64,000 bases of DNA, taken from NCBI GenBank assembly GCA_023053685.1, contig JALIGW010000010.1, forward strand, positions 10,821,919 through 10,885,918, given 5' to 3'. Positions 21,248-31,788 of this stretch are shown here, one piece after another; the first letter of the stretch is position 1; every line of letters starts with the position of its first letter. Origin of the DNA: Diadophis punctatus similis. Lineage: Eukaryota > Chordata > Lepidosauria > Squamata > Dipsadidae. A program made the position numbers and the translations under genes. A model generated the notes under the pieces. The model was not told the origin of the DNA. It worked only from the letters and a program-made list of their open reading frames with translations, and did no database searches.

Positions 21248-21268
21248 ACGTAAAGTCTTGAACCAGTC

Positions 21269-21523
21269 TCAACCCAGTAGGCTAGGGATGTGGTCTCGGG
21301 CAATGGTCAGTGGCAGGCTTGCTTCTTGGTCATTGTATTTCACTCGCACCTTCTTGGTTCCCAGCACCGGAATTCGGTTTCCTTGGCAGTCCGCGATCCT
21401 CACCAGCTGCATTCTTAGTTGATTTGGGATAAGTCTAGGTATGGCCCGTTTTGCAGTATCCCATGATACGATCATTATCGAGGACCCTGTATCTATTAGC
21501 ATCTCGCAGGGAGACCCTTCCAC
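21269..21523 (-). pseudogene. Gypsy B protease
   Basis: The frame contains the aspartic protease active site MLIDTGSSIMIV, then ADCQGNRIPVLGTKKVRVKY and the shared end IARDHIPSLLG. It aligns with the proteases of Gypsy A (16068-16331) and C (about 33.0-33.2 kb). Confidence 0.75.
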
Positions 21524-21540
21524 TGATAGAGTGATGCAGA

Positions 21541-21934
21541 TTGGTGGACTGCCCTCATCTCTTACTTGGTTTACTCAAATGTAGTTTACCCCTTTTGTGG
21601 GATGTAGTTGTAGTTGCTGGCTCGCCTGTTCTGGCCTCTCTCCTCTCTCCGTGGCTCGCCCAAGTAGTAATTTCAGCCATTTCCTCTTGGAGGACCCCAT
21701 TGTGCCTTGCAAAACCGAGCGATGTGACCAAATCTCCCACATTGACGCATATCGCATCACGAAACTGGCATGTTGCTCGGAGGTGTTCTCCCCCACAGCT
21801 GTAGCATGGAATGGCCCCAGGTCTCCTTACTTCCGTTTTTCCTCCATTCTGAAGACTTCCTTCTCTCGTTCTGCGGCCTCAGGAGGTTCTGTGTTGGCTT
21901 CGGCTTTAACTTTGTGCACCTCAGCAACCGTTTT
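21541..21934 (-). pseudogene. Gypsy B Gag C-terminal remnant
   Basis: Short overlapping minus frames retain a decayed zinc-knuckle region (words like MWEIWSHRSVLQGTMG correspond to the knuckle read in a shifted frame) and the start of the upstream Gag. Similarity to Gypsy C Gag ends exactly at 21934, where retroposon E begins. Confidence 0.55.
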
Positions 21935-23267
21935 CTTTTTTTTTGCAAAAATATTTTATTTTTTCCTCCACCATTTATACAATTCAATACACATATGCCT
22001 TAAAATGTTACAATAAAATACACAGTTTTGCATTATAATCCATCATTCAAAAGTCAATATCTTATACAATGTTTACATCATCAATCATCAGTCTGTTCTG
22101 CTTTTTTCCCCATTGCACTCCCCTCTCTCTACCTCCATCTTCTCCTCCTACTTTCTTACTCCTTCACTCCTCCTCTACCTCACTCTACTTCTTCTCTTCC
22201 TCCCCTTCTACTTCCTCTTACTCCCTCTTTGCTTTCCCCTGAGCACTTTTTTATACTAAGTCCTCTTATGTTTGACAGCCTGATGATAAAATCTCAAATT
22301 TAAACTCATCGTGTCTCTCTTAGAAAAAAAAGAATTTTTATTATTATTATATCATTCCTTTATATGTAATACTTTATTCTAGGTATATGCTGCTAACTCC
22401 ATCTTACTCCAAAAAGAAAAAGAAAAAAGAAAAAAAAGAAAAAAAGAAAGTCTAATTTTGTCATCTGGGATATTCACCAATTAATTTTTAAATTCTTCTT
22501 CCAAATTAACCGCTATTGATTTGATTTCCAAGATAGTTACTATTTCTCCTACAATATTTTAAGCCATATTGCTTCCTCCACTTTTTTGTCTCTTTATTCA
22601 TCCTTTATGTTTTTTATCCTTTATTCTATCTCAAACTAAATGCCCAATTATACATTCCAATTTCTTATATTAATCATCAAAATTCTTCTCGTATTAATCA
22701 TTATTCTATCTGCCTTATTCCAAATCAATTACTTCTTCAACTCTTAACATAATAAATTTTTTCAAATAGATTTAAGTAGATCTCATGTATTAAATACTAA
22801 ACAATCATAGTTTCCATTGTCTCTAATTCTTTGTTTTCTATATCAATACATATATTTAATTATATTAGATCCAGACATTAACCTAATACCATTATCAATT
22901 CATCCATCCAATATATAATATTAATCTATGGAAAAAGAACAAAAAACTATTAACTCTTAACAAAATAATTATATTAATTTTATATACCAAATTCTAAACA
23001 ATTAACATTCTTATTGCAATTAAATCTAATATAATAATCATAAAGAAGGGAAAGAAAAAAACATTTCTATAACATTTCAACACCCATCATCCATTTCTTT
23101 TGGGTTCTTCCACTACTTCCTTTTTATATACCATATTTTTCGGAGTATAGGACGCACCGAAGTATAGGACGCACCTAGATTTTAGAGGAGGAAAACAAGG
23201 AAAAAAGTATTCTGAACCAAATGATGTAGTAATATATTATTTAATAAAATACCAGTATAGCAAAACA

Positions 23268-23352
23268 CTTTTTACAACCATGTATACTTTTTACAACCAT
23301 ATATACTTTTTACAACCATGTATACTTTTTACAACCATGTACACTTTTTACA
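23268..23352. repeat. 19-bp minisatellite, about four copies
   Basis: The unit ACTTTTTACAACCATGTAT is repeated with one or two changes. Confidence 0.85.
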
Positions 23353-23492
23353 CTTTTTGGCTTTGACATTTTTCTGCAAGAAAGAACAATAATGTTTCCT
23401 TTATAACAATGCAGAGCACTTTAGCTGAAACCATGTTCATACATTCATACGCACACACACCGGCCCTAAACTTCAAACTTGACAGCTTTAAG

Positions 23493-23566
23493 ACTTGTGG
23501 ACTTCAACTCCCAGAATTCCTCCTCCAGTCATGCTAGCTCAGGAATGGGAGTTGAAGTCCACAAGT
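23493..23566. repeat. Perfect 21-bp inverted repeat
   Basis: Bases 23493-23513 and 23546-23566 are exact reverse complements with a 32-bp spacer. They contain the ACTTCAACTCCCA core also found in the 52-bp array. Confidence 0.92.
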
Positions 23567-23699
23567 GTTAAAGCTTCTTTAAGCTTTAAGACTTTGCAAG
23601 ACATTTTAAGACTTTTGCAAGGGTCTTCAAACTTGTGGACTTCAACTCCCAGAATTCCTCCTCCACTTGGCAACCTTTTAAAAAAAACCATTAAAAAAA

Positions 23700-24480
23700 G
23701 TTCTAACCTGTCAGTTGCTTCGGGCAGCAACAGCGGCGGAGGCTCCTCAGGTGCCTTGGAAGCAGGCTTCAGGCAGCAACGGTGGCGGGGGGCGTTTCAG
23801 GCGGCGGCGGCGACTCGCTTTCGGTGGTGGCGACTCGCTTTCGGCAGCGGCGGCAGCCAGCAACGGCGGCAGGCTTCAGGCAGCAACGGCAGCGGTGGGG
23901 TTTGGGTGGCGATGGTGGCGACAGCTCGCTTTGGGTGGCAGAGGCTCGCTTCAGGTGGGTGAAGCTCGCTTCGGGCGGCGGAGGCTCGCTTCGGGCGGCG
24001 GAGGCTCGCTTTAGGCAGCGGTGACTCGCTTTTGGTGGCGGCGGCAGCCAGAAATGGCGGCAGGCTTTAGGCAGCAATGGCGGCGGTGGGGTTTGGGTGG
24101 CGATGGTGGTGACAGCTCGCTTCGGGCAGCGGAGGCTCGCTTTAGGTGGCGGCAGCGGTGGCCAGCAATGGCGGCAGGCTTCAGAGGCAGGGGGATTGGG
24201 CGGCGGCGGTGGTGGTGGCTCGCTTTGGGCAGTGGCGGTGGCCAGCAATGGCAGCAGCGGCTCTTCAGGCAGCAGGCTTCAGACAGCAATGGCAGCAGGG
24301 GGATTTTGGGCAGTAGCGGCGGCGGCGGCGGCGGCTTGCTTCGGGTGGCGGTGGCAGCCAGCAATGGAATACCGCCAATCAGCTGTCTGTTGCCCGCCAT
24401 TGCCGCCGTTGGTGCAATTGCTGCCATTGCTGCCATTGCCACCATCGCACCAACTCCCTCCCCCCTCCCCATGTATGTCT
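23700..24480. repeat. GC-rich imperfect trinucleotide/minisatellite block
   Basis: Variants of GGCGGCGGAGGCTCGCTTCG and GGCAGCAACGGCGG repeat irregularly for about 780 bp inside the MITE. Glycine/serine-rich or proline-rich open frames on both strands are by-products of this composition. Confidence 0.85.
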
Positions 24481-24586
24481 GATGCAACATTCGGAGTATA
24501 AGACGCACCCAGTTTTTGACCCTCTTTTTTCAGGTAAAAAGGTGTGTCTTATACTCTGAAAAATACGGCATATAATTTCTCCACCC

Positions 24587-25025
24587 CTATTTCCTTAGCT
24601 TCTTCCCTTTCTTTCTTTTATTTTTACACCAATAAATTCTCTTTCCCCACACTCTTTTTCTCCTTCTTATATACATTATCTGCATGTATCTAATTTTTTC
24701 CATTCCTTTTTTTAACATTAAACATCTCAGAATAATAATCATCCATCTGGACATGGTCATTTTTAATATCTTTCTCTCCTTTATCACTGTTAACCCCAGT
24801 GGAATCGTTATAGGTAATATATTGATCAACATAATCATTAATCTGTATTTCATTTTCAATATTTTCCCCCTTTTCATCTTTGTGTATAATATTTTCATCA
24901 ATCTTCTTTTCTTCTTCCTCTTGTGCTTCATTCTTTCCTTCAATTGCTTCAATTAGAGATCTTCTGAAATCTTTAAAGAGATCTTTCAATAATCCAACCA
25001 ACTCTTCATAATCAATTACTTCCAT
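24587..25025 (-). CDS. Uncharacterised ORF of retroposon E
   Basis: Frame 24690-25025 (start MEVIDYEELVGLLKDLFKDF) encodes an acidic, helix-prone N-terminal half rich in Glu, Asp and Lys, with the motif NDSTGVNSDKG. Frame 24587-24952, one phase away, continues with a very basic tail (YIRRRKRVWGKRIYWCKN, then KRKKGKKLRK). The D copy has the same plan: a FAAFLKDYCQDLRRDF-like start, DDYTGINIDKG in the middle and IIYIKRRKGGKKKERNW at the end. I do not recognise the family. It lacks the L1 ORF1 RRM words and any RT or endonuclease. The frame change near 24700 breaks this copy. An RNA-binding, ORF1-like role is only a guess. Confidence 0.45.
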
Positions 25026-25630
25026 TTCCTTAAACTCACTAATCTCAAGTCCACAAATTCAGCAGTCAAACTGTTACCAAAAATCCTCAAACAGAGCCAC
25101 CAGTCCTTAGTAATCACATCTTCATATTTCAGAGTCACAAATTATTAATTTTACAGTCCATCCAACTGCTAAAAGAAATATAATCCACAGCCTCTTTCAA
25201 TTGTAAATTTCCATTTTGTAGTTAAAAGCCAAGTCTTTCTGTTCCTTTATTATCAGTCTTTGTTCAAGTTCAGTTTTATCCAAATAATCCAAACAGTCTT
25301 TTCGCTCCTTTATTTGTTGTTAAAAATTTCAGTCCAGTTTTGTTCTTCTCCGTCTCAATCCAAATGTTATCTTTTATACAATAACAAGCTGCTCTATTCA
25401 AAGTCCGCAGCTGTTAAAACATCCCTGGTAATATTCCAACATTGCAGTAATTTTGTCCATCCAGTAGATGGCTCTTCCCATCTCAGTTTCTCAGCTCTGC
25501 CTTTTTAAAAAAATTTATTCAATTCTTCCATTTCCATCATTATAAATCATTTCCAGTATATAGATTACCCTCCTTCAAATTCCCAAATCTTTAAAAGCAA
25601 TCCTGTCTTCAATACTGGGCTTTAGTTTCG
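25026..25630 (-). other. 5' leader of retroposon E
   Basis: Non-coding upstream sequence of the E ORF. No open frame is supported, and the similarity to the D leader is only general. Confidence 0.4.
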
Positions 25631-26660
25631 CTGGTCTATTAATTTGGTCACAGTGTTGAAGAATGAAATGAGATTGGTTTGGCATGATTTGTTCTTAACA
25701 AACCCGTGTTGGCTGCTGGTTATTACTTTGTTTCTAAGTGATGGCAGGTTTGTTTTTTAATTATTATTTTCCAGTATTTTTCCAGGTATTGATGTTAGGC
25801 TGATTGGTCTGTAGTTACCTGGGTCTGTTTTTTTACCTTTTTTGTAGATGGGGACCACGTCAGCTCATTTCCAGTCTTCAGGGAGTTTCCCTGTGTTCCA
25901 GGATTTTTGGAAGATATGTTGCAGTGGTTCTGAAATGACATCTGCAAGTTCCTTTAGGACTCTAGTGTGTAGTCTGTCTGATCCTGGTGATTTGTATTTG
26001 TTACGTTCAGACAGGTGGTCTCTTACTGTATTTTTGCTTATATTGAAGTTTGTTTCAAATCTGTTTTTTGCAGTTGTGTTACTGGTTAGTTGAGCTGCAG
26101 TTTCTTTTCGTGTGAAGACTGATGCGAAGAATGTGTTAAGTAGCTCTGCTTTGTCTGTGTTTTCAGTTACTTCTTTGCCGTCTTCTCTCTTTAGTGGACC
26201 AACTGTTTCCTTGATTTTTTTCTTGTTATTTATGTGTTGGAAGTAGTTTTTTTATTATCTTTGACTTTTGTTGCAAGTCTTTGTTCATTCTGGGCCTTTG
26301 CTGTCCTGATATTTTCTTTGCAGATTCTGGCTGTCTGTTGGTACTCTGCCTTGGTTATGTGTCCCTCTTTCCATTTTTTGTACTTGTCCTTTTTTCTTTC
26401 AATTTGTCAGTGAGGTCTTTGTGTAACCATGCTGGTTTTCTTTTGGATTTCTTATTTTTCTTTCTCATCAGGATTGTTCTCTTCTGGGCTTTTTTGATCA
26501 TGTTTTTCAAAGTCTCCCAAGCATCTTGAATTGTTTTACCCTTAAGGACTTTCATCTAAGGGATCTTTCCCATGTTTTCTATGAGTTTATTGAAGTCGGC
26601 TTTTCTAAAATCTAGGGTTTTGCTGTGGTTGTGTTCAATTGTTTGTGTTTGTGCTATGGT
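25631..26660 (-). pseudogene. CR1 ORF2: endonuclease-RT linker and RT start
   Basis: On the minus strand the sequence encodes the CR1 linker (KKNKKSKRKPAWLHKDLTDKL, near 26400) and then RT fingers (WK.ADVVPIYKKGKKTDPGN, YRPISLTSIPGKILE, SSQHGFVKNKSCQTNLISF, TVTKLIDQ), with stop codons. Similarity ends at 25631, just before the palm domain would begin, where retroposon E starts. The upstream side ends at 26660 with ATGGT, the Gypsy C target, and continues at 34549. CR1 ORF2 encodes the endonuclease and RT for target-primed insertion. Confidence 0.8.
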
Positions 26661-26866
26661 TGTTGGATTCGGGTACTGAAGAGGCAGGAGGCAGGCTTAG
26701 TGACTTCAACTCTTTATTAGTTACAGTGAGCAAATATCAGCAAGGACCTAGAGTGAGCCTGGGGTTTAAATAGGGAGCCCTACTGGCAAGGAGCCAATCA
26801 GGATTTACCTGCTCCACTTCCCAGACGGACTGGAGTGAAAACTTCCCAGTTTCTTAGGACACAACA
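26661..26866 (-). repeat. Gypsy C 3' LTR
   Basis: It starts TGTTGGATTCGGG and ends GGACACAACA on the plus strand. It matches 34343-34548 with about nine substitutions. Confidence 0.93.
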
Positions 26867-26882
26867 TTCCTCCCCCCCCCTT
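26867..26882 (-). promoter_or_regulatory. Gypsy C polypurine tract
   Basis: A run of ten to eleven G flanked by A lies directly beside the 3' LTR on the minus strand. Confidence 0.8.
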
Positions 26883-26894
26883 AGTTCAATTAGC

Positions 26895-27861
26895 ATACAT
26901 AATCGCTGAGATACGCAGGGCGTTTCACGTCTCTTGTTGACCTGCGCAGTTCAGTCGGGGCATTGGCTGGAATCAGAGAGGACGTGTTTTCGCTCTCTGG
27001 CTCCCTCCATGGAACTTGCTGGAACGGCTTGGGCATGATTCTGGAGTCGCCTGGACGGGATTCCTCGCTGTTGCTGGGTGGCGCCTCTGGGCCAAAAGCT
27101 AAGTGACCCGGCTCTCGTGAATTAGAAGTAGCTGAAGGGAAAACATCGTTAGGGCTTGGGTTTGTTTCCCAGTCAGCATTTAATGGCTGGCGGTCTCACA
27201 ATTGATCCACATGGTGACGCCATTTTCTCCCATCTCCCAAGCCTATTATGTATGATTTAGGGCCTGTTATTTCAAGGACCTCCCCAGGGCACCCACGGTG
27301 AAATTTCTTGCATATACCTTGTTGTTTACTTTGAATGTTTTGATTTTCGACAGATTGAGACTTTCCGTTTTGTTGGAGTAATTTGGGTGTAGCCTGTCAA
27401 GTACAGACCGGAGCTTACAGCCCATTAGAAGCTTGGCAGGGCTTTTGCCCATGGTTGTGCTAGGGGTTATGTGTTGTGTCATTAATAGTTTGTCTATGCG
27501 GGCCTGCCAGTCTCCCTGACCTATTCTGCCTAGTGCCTCCTTTGTAGATCTAATGGTTCGTTCTGCCAGGCCGTTGCTACTCAGCTGCCAGGGGGCAATT
27601 AGTGTATGTTTAATTCCCAAACTGGCTAGAAATCCTTTGAATTGTGTTGATGTTAGTTGTGGGCCATTGTCTGAGACTATTATGTCCGGCAGCCATGTGT
27701 GGAAAATAATTTCCTTAACACTCTAATAACAGCCTCTGTTGTGGTGCTAGACATCAATACTATTTCCAACCATTTTGAGTATGTGTCAACTATTATCAAA
27801 AATGTTTGCCCATGAAATGGACCCGCGAAATCCATGTGTAAGCATGACCAAGGGGCCCTGG
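26895..27861 (-). pseudogene. Gypsy C integrase 3' half
   Basis: Frame 27267-27620 encodes the integrase core end and C-terminal domain (LIAPWQLSSNGLAERTIRST, then MTQHITPSTTMGKSPAKLLM). The tail toward the LTR (26895-27180) and the segment 27630-27861 with the second Asp region are in other frames. At 27853-27861 lies GGGCCCTGG, the L1-c target, and the gene resumes at 31168. Frameshifts make the product impossible. Confidence 0.75.
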
Positions 27862-27865
27862 TTTT

Positions 27866-28000
27866 TTTTTATTCAAAAAGTTTTATTAGTACAAAGTACA
27901 AACATTTTTCTCTTTTCTCCCCCCCTTCCCCCCAGACCCCTCCCCAACCCCATTACCCTCCCCCCTCTCACCCACCCAGCCCCCCCAACTTCCCAGAAAA
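27866..28000 (-). promoter_or_regulatory. L1-c 3' UTR terminus with G-rich polypurine tract
   Basis: On the minus strand a G-run-rich purine tract precedes AATAAAAC and the A tail. It closely matches 39041-39180. Confidence 0.78.
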
Positions 28001-28275
28001 AGCACAGGGTATAGTATTCAATAAACATAAAATTAAAATATACTAACAGATTATTAATTTCAAAATTTCTCTAGTTCTTTAACTCCTTGTTACTCAAAAC
28101 CTTTTAAACATAATCTAAAAATTAGGCATATATCATTAATAAACTAACATGCCAATATATCAAATTATTAATTTCACAATTATTCTAGATCTTTAATTCC
28201 GTATAACTCAAAACCTTTTAAGAGTAGTCAAAAAAAATTTTTTAACATGTATGATCTCTAGTCCATTCCACTATA

Positions 28276-28803
28276 CAGTGAACCCTCGCTATATCGCGGT
28301 TCACCTTTCACGGTCTCGCTGCTTCACAGATTTGCATCGTGCATTGTGTTCTGCATTCTGATTGGCTAAACAGTCTCTCCACTTCTTCTGATGCAGCGGC
28401 TCAGTCAGAAGAGCAGTGAAATACACGTGAGTCACTATTTGTCCTACTGTACTTTGTATTTTTTTTCATAATTTTTTTTCATTTTCTCCCATTCTAATCC
28501 AATGACTCGGGTCATGGTGGGGCAGTGCTGATCTCCGCAATTTGAAGCCTTCAGTTCGTATTGATGATTAAAATTATTATTTTACAGTACAGTAGTTATT
28601 TGTAAAAAAAAGTTTATACAGTACTTTTATTTGTTAAACAAATGCTTGGGCCTGTAAAAAGGTTTTGTTCTTTGGTTTCAATGTATTATGGAGTATTTCA
28701 TTGTATAATAATTGTAAAAAAAATAAAGGTTACTACTTCACGGATTTCGCCTTTCAAGGGTTCTTTTTGGAATGTAACCTCCATGAAAAACGAGGGTTCA
28801 CTG
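28276..28803. mobile_element. Tigger-like (Tc1/mariner) MITE
   Basis: The terminal inverted repeats begin CAGTGAACCCTCG, perfect for 13 bp, and are flanked by TA on both sides (28274-28275, 28804-28805). There is no transposase in 528 bp. L1-b at 39.38-39.40 kb shows the corresponding uninterrupted sequence (CCATTCCAATATATATCTTTC), which confirms the boundaries. Confidence 0.88.
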
Positions 28804-28805
28804 TA

Positions 28806-29400
28806 TATCTTTCATTTAAATAATCTTTAAAATATAATAATAAAAAGAAAAAAAAATTCGCCATCTCGGCCAGATGCACAACCGTCAGCGTCAATTCCTC
28901 GATAATAGATGAATCTTCCTTCTTCCAACACTATGCTTCCAATAATCTGGCATTTAAAATCAACTTAATTACTGTTACAGTACAGTCCGTAGTTGTTCCC
29001 AACAGGAAAAACTGTATTATAAACTTGATCTTTTCTATAAAATATTTTGAATAGTCCACCATATTTTTATCCAAAAAGCCTTAATTTTCTTTTCTTTTTT
29101 TTAACATAACCATCGTATACAAAAATACATAACATCTTCACATCACCAACATTTAAGTTATAGATTTAGTCTTTTCCCATATTTCCATCCTTATAATTTC
29201 TCCACTATTTTAACCCCATTTTCATACAATCCTTAAGCTCAGTTTCTAAATTTAATTCCATTAACACATTATACAACCTTTCTATATGCATTTAACTGTT
29301 ATCTTTTATTTGTATTGTCAAATTGTCATCTTACTGCAAAATACCAATTTTTGATCTTCTCTCCATCTGGCCTACGACTACCCATACTGAAACCAAATTC
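28806..29400 (-). pseudogene. L1-c ORF2 C-terminal remnant
   Basis: The minus-strand sequence aligns with the L1-b ORF2 C-terminus and its flank (compare 39.4-40.1 kb), including the cysteine-rich tail region. It has many stops and no usable frame. The abrupt junction with ORF1 at about 29400 marks the internal deletion. Confidence 0.65.
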
Positions 29401-30596
29401 TAGTTGTTCCTTCTTCTCATTTGACCTTTAGATCTAACTCTTCTACCCACTTGTGATTTAATAATTTCTTGAGTTGTCAACTTGAATTGTTGTTGTCTTG
29501 ATTCTTCCTTACATATAGCCACTGCTCTGGTCTGACTCTGATCCTTTATCTCTTCTTGTATATCAAATACATCCAAATTATGAACATCATTCTGGTTTTG
29601 TAAATCACCTTGACTCATCAAAGCTCCTCCCATTTGAACTACTGTCGACGACTCTCCTCTCTCTCCTTCCATTACTTCCTTCGTTCTTCTTCCTTCTGGT
29701 ATTTGGGATATCTCGGCCTTTAACACTTTTACATAAAAATCTCTTGCTTTCCATATTGTATTAAGCCGATATCTCTTTCCCAGATGTATCACCGCTATAC
29801 CAGCTGGAGCTTCCCATCTATACTGTATTTGCTGTTTTTTCAATTCATCCATCAGAAAGGCGTAATCCTTTCTGGCTCTCAACATTTTGGGAGGAATTTC
29901 TTTCATTGTCATCACCTCCTGTCCATCTACCTGAAGCTTGTTCTTAAAAGTCGCCTGTAAGATTTCATTACGTAGTGTCCTTGTAGTAAAATATATTACA
30001 ATATCTCTTGGCAGATGTTTCTGTTTAGCCACCCATAAGTTGGCACGATATATCTTGTCAATCTGCCAACCCAATTTCTCTTTTGTCGCCCCTAGCATTT
30101 GCACAAATGCCTCCAACATCATTTCTTTTAAGTTTTCTTGTTTGTTCTCCTTTACACCTCTTACTCTTAAAGCAAACTCCATATTTCTGTATTGAATCAT
30201 TAATACCTCAGCTTCATACTTTTCAATTTTATTTTGAGTCTCTCCTATATCGTCACCCAAAGTTGTCACAGATTGTTTAATTTCTTCCACCTCCTCTTCC
30301 AATATTTCAATATTTTCTACCAGTCCTTTAAATACCAATAATATATCTTCCCTTAATTGCTAGTTCTGAGTTACAATGTCCTCTGAAACAGCCTGTATTT
30401 TTTCATTAATTTCATTAATTTTTAGATTAAATGCTGTGACAAGTTCACCCTTTATGACTTTTAAGGCTTCTTGTAACTTTCCAAATGTTAAAGTCTGTGG
30501 GGGTGTTGAATAAACAATAGGTTGCATTCTTGAAATATGAGCAGGAGGACTATCAGATCCTTTATTAAAAACAGTCTTTCCAGATTTTGAGGCCAT
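29400..30596 (-). pseudogene. L1-c ORF1 protein, one nonsense codon
   Basis: Frame 30360-30596 (start MASKSGKTVFNKGSD) is followed in the same phase by frame 29400-30338 after a single TAG near 30359-30361. The product would be about 390 residues. It has an N-terminal region, a coiled coil (VENIEILEEEVEEIKQS...), the RRM-like part (MEFALRVRGVKENKQENL, HLPRDIVIYFTTRTLRNEIL) and the C-terminal domain (EIPPKMLRARKDYAFLMDEL, then GIAVIHLGKRYRLNTIW). The tail is basic and glutamine-rich. It is the longest L1 ORF1 in the window. The stop replaces a glutamine present in L1-b, so a single C-to-T change is likely. Confidence 0.85.
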
Positions 30597-31167
30597 TTAA
30601 AATTTAAAATTAGACTTTTTATTTTACTCCAAAGTCAAAAAGAAAAGAGAAAGTTCATCAAAGTCAGGCGTTTTCATACAGAGGGCTGCTAGCGAAATGA
30701 AACTTTCCTTTTAACTTTCACTTTTCACGCCCTTTGAAACTTCAATCGCCATTTTGTTGCTCATTAACTCAGTTAGTTTGTCACTTCCAAAATGAGAATC
30801 AACATTGGAGTTAAGTTTAAATACTTGCCATCCAAGTCTCCTGGCTTTTTCTGTCTGCTGTAAGTCTAGATGTTAAAAATCACATGTTGAAAGCAGAGTT
30901 GGTTGCGGCTTCTTGCTCCGCTTAAGCGGAGACATCCCAGGTCCAGAGCAAATGACAGGCTGCTAGGGAGCCCTAACCCTTCATGCCCCAGATTTTCTCC
31001 TGGGGCACTTAGGGGGCTCTACCCTCGCCCGTCTGCTCTCATCTCTCCCCTATGCCCAGGGAGAAGATTTTCAAGGTGCCAGACAGCTGTTCTGGTGGCT
31101 TAACGGAACCTGAGATCAGGCGCTCATCGAGGAGCGTCTTCGAGGCTCGCGGAGCCAACCGGAAGTC
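30597..31167 (-). promoter_or_regulatory. L1-c 5' leader (internal promoter region)
   Basis: The GC-rich leader shares blocks with L1-b (44063-44684) and partly L1-d (12237-12910), including AAGCGGAG and AATGGCGATTGAAG-type words. L1 promoters are internal to this leader; no individual site is assigned. Confidence 0.6.
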
Positions 31168-31767
31168 GGGCCCTGGGTTGTTCCCACTCATATGCTGGGG
31201 ATTTTGGGGGGGATGCCCTTGATGCCTGGCACAGAGTAAACCCTGCGACCCAGTCCTCTATGTGTTTGTCCATATTGGGCCACCACACATAGCTCCGTGC
31301 CAGTGCCTTCATCCTGACCACCCCTGGGTGCCCTTCGTGTAGAGCCGTTAGAATATCCTCTCATAGCGACAGTGGAGCGAGGACCCTCTCACCCCATAAT
31401 AGGCACCCCCTTGCACCTCTATTTCATGTTGTCCTTTTGCATAGGGTTGGAGGCGGGGCTTAACCGGCCCTTGAGGCCACTACCTCCACACCCAGTTTAA
31501 AATTGTGCGGAGTTCAGCGTCTTTGATTGTTTCAGCTGCAATGTCGGCTGCCAAGATTGGCCCCGGGGCGGCATAGTCAATTAAAAGTATTGGGACGCCA
31601 AAAGTGGGGTCCTCTACTAAGTCCGGAAGCGGGCAGCGGCTCAACGCATCCGCATTACCCATAGTCCTGCCAGGTCGGTACTTGAGCGTGTAAGAATAAG
31701 CAGCAAGAAATAAAGACCATCTCAGCATTCTTGGGGGCAGTGCATCCGGAGTGGGCTTGTCCCCCAC
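31124..31767 (-). pseudogene. Gypsy C RNase H end and integrase zinc finger
   Basis: Frame 31480-31767 covers the RNase H C-terminus (DALPPRMLRWSLFLAAYSYT, ALSRCPLPDLVED). Sequence from 31168 to 31480 covers the integrase zinc finger (VVRMKALARSYVWWPNMDKH, EDWVAGFTLCQASRA). One zinc-ligand cysteine appears as phenylalanine (AGFTLC versus AGCTPC in Gypsy A). The frame 31124-31321 runs past 31168 into the L1 leader and is chimeric there. Confidence 0.72.
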
Positions 31768-31788
31768 AAGGAGCCCTAATAAGGGCTG

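Larger units (their letters stand above)
19190..21934 (-). mobile_element. Gypsy LTR retrotransposon B (both ends missing)
   Basis: The internal part of an element closely related to Gypsy A and C, from Gag through the integrase core, without either LTR. On the left it is cut within integrase by CR1 sequence. On the right, Gag stops at 21934 against the poly(T) end of retroposon E. No target duplication can be recognised. Confidence 0.85.
23133..24566. mobile_element. hAT-like MITE inside retroposon E
   Basis: The ends are inverted copies: ATATTTTTCGGAGTATAGGA at the left and the complement of GTATTTTTCAGAGTATAAGA at the right, followed by CGCACC and CACACC. The same termini bound the insert in retroposon D (36582-37568). 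There is no transposase. The interior contains a 19-bp minisatellite, a 21-bp inverted repeat and a GC-rich imperfect repeat. Confidence 0.75.
21935..25630 (-). mobile_element. Retroposon E (non-LTR, same family as D)
   Basis: The minus-strand element ends in a poly(A) tail (T-run at 21935-21944) after GTGGAGGAAAAAATA, the same terminal word as retroposon D at 51.40 kb. It has about 1 kb of AT-rich 3' sequence, a hAT-like insert (23133-24566) and an ORF (24587-25025) related to that of D. The 5' side ends abruptly at about 25630 against CR1. No target duplication was found, so a deletion probably removed the original 5' junction. Confidence 0.65.
27862..31167 (-). mobile_element. Internally deleted L1 (L1-c), ORF1 plus ORF2 tail
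   Basis: The insertion in Gypsy C has the duplication GGGCCCTGG (27853-27861 and 31168-31176). The 3' end (27862) shows the L1 poly(A) and AATAAAAC terminus. The 5' end (31167) reads ACTTCCGGTTGGC, like L1-b and L1-d. It contains a 5' leader (30597-31167), ORF1 (29400-30596), then jumps directly to the ORF2 C-terminal region and 3' UTR (27862-29400). That leaves out nearly all of the endonuclease and RT. A Tigger-like MITE interrupts it at 28276-28803. Confidence 0.9.

Noticed and set aside
23495..24508. Glycine-rich and proline-rich frames of up to 165 codons
   Set aside because: They arise on both strands and in several frames from the GC-rich repeat inside the MITE.
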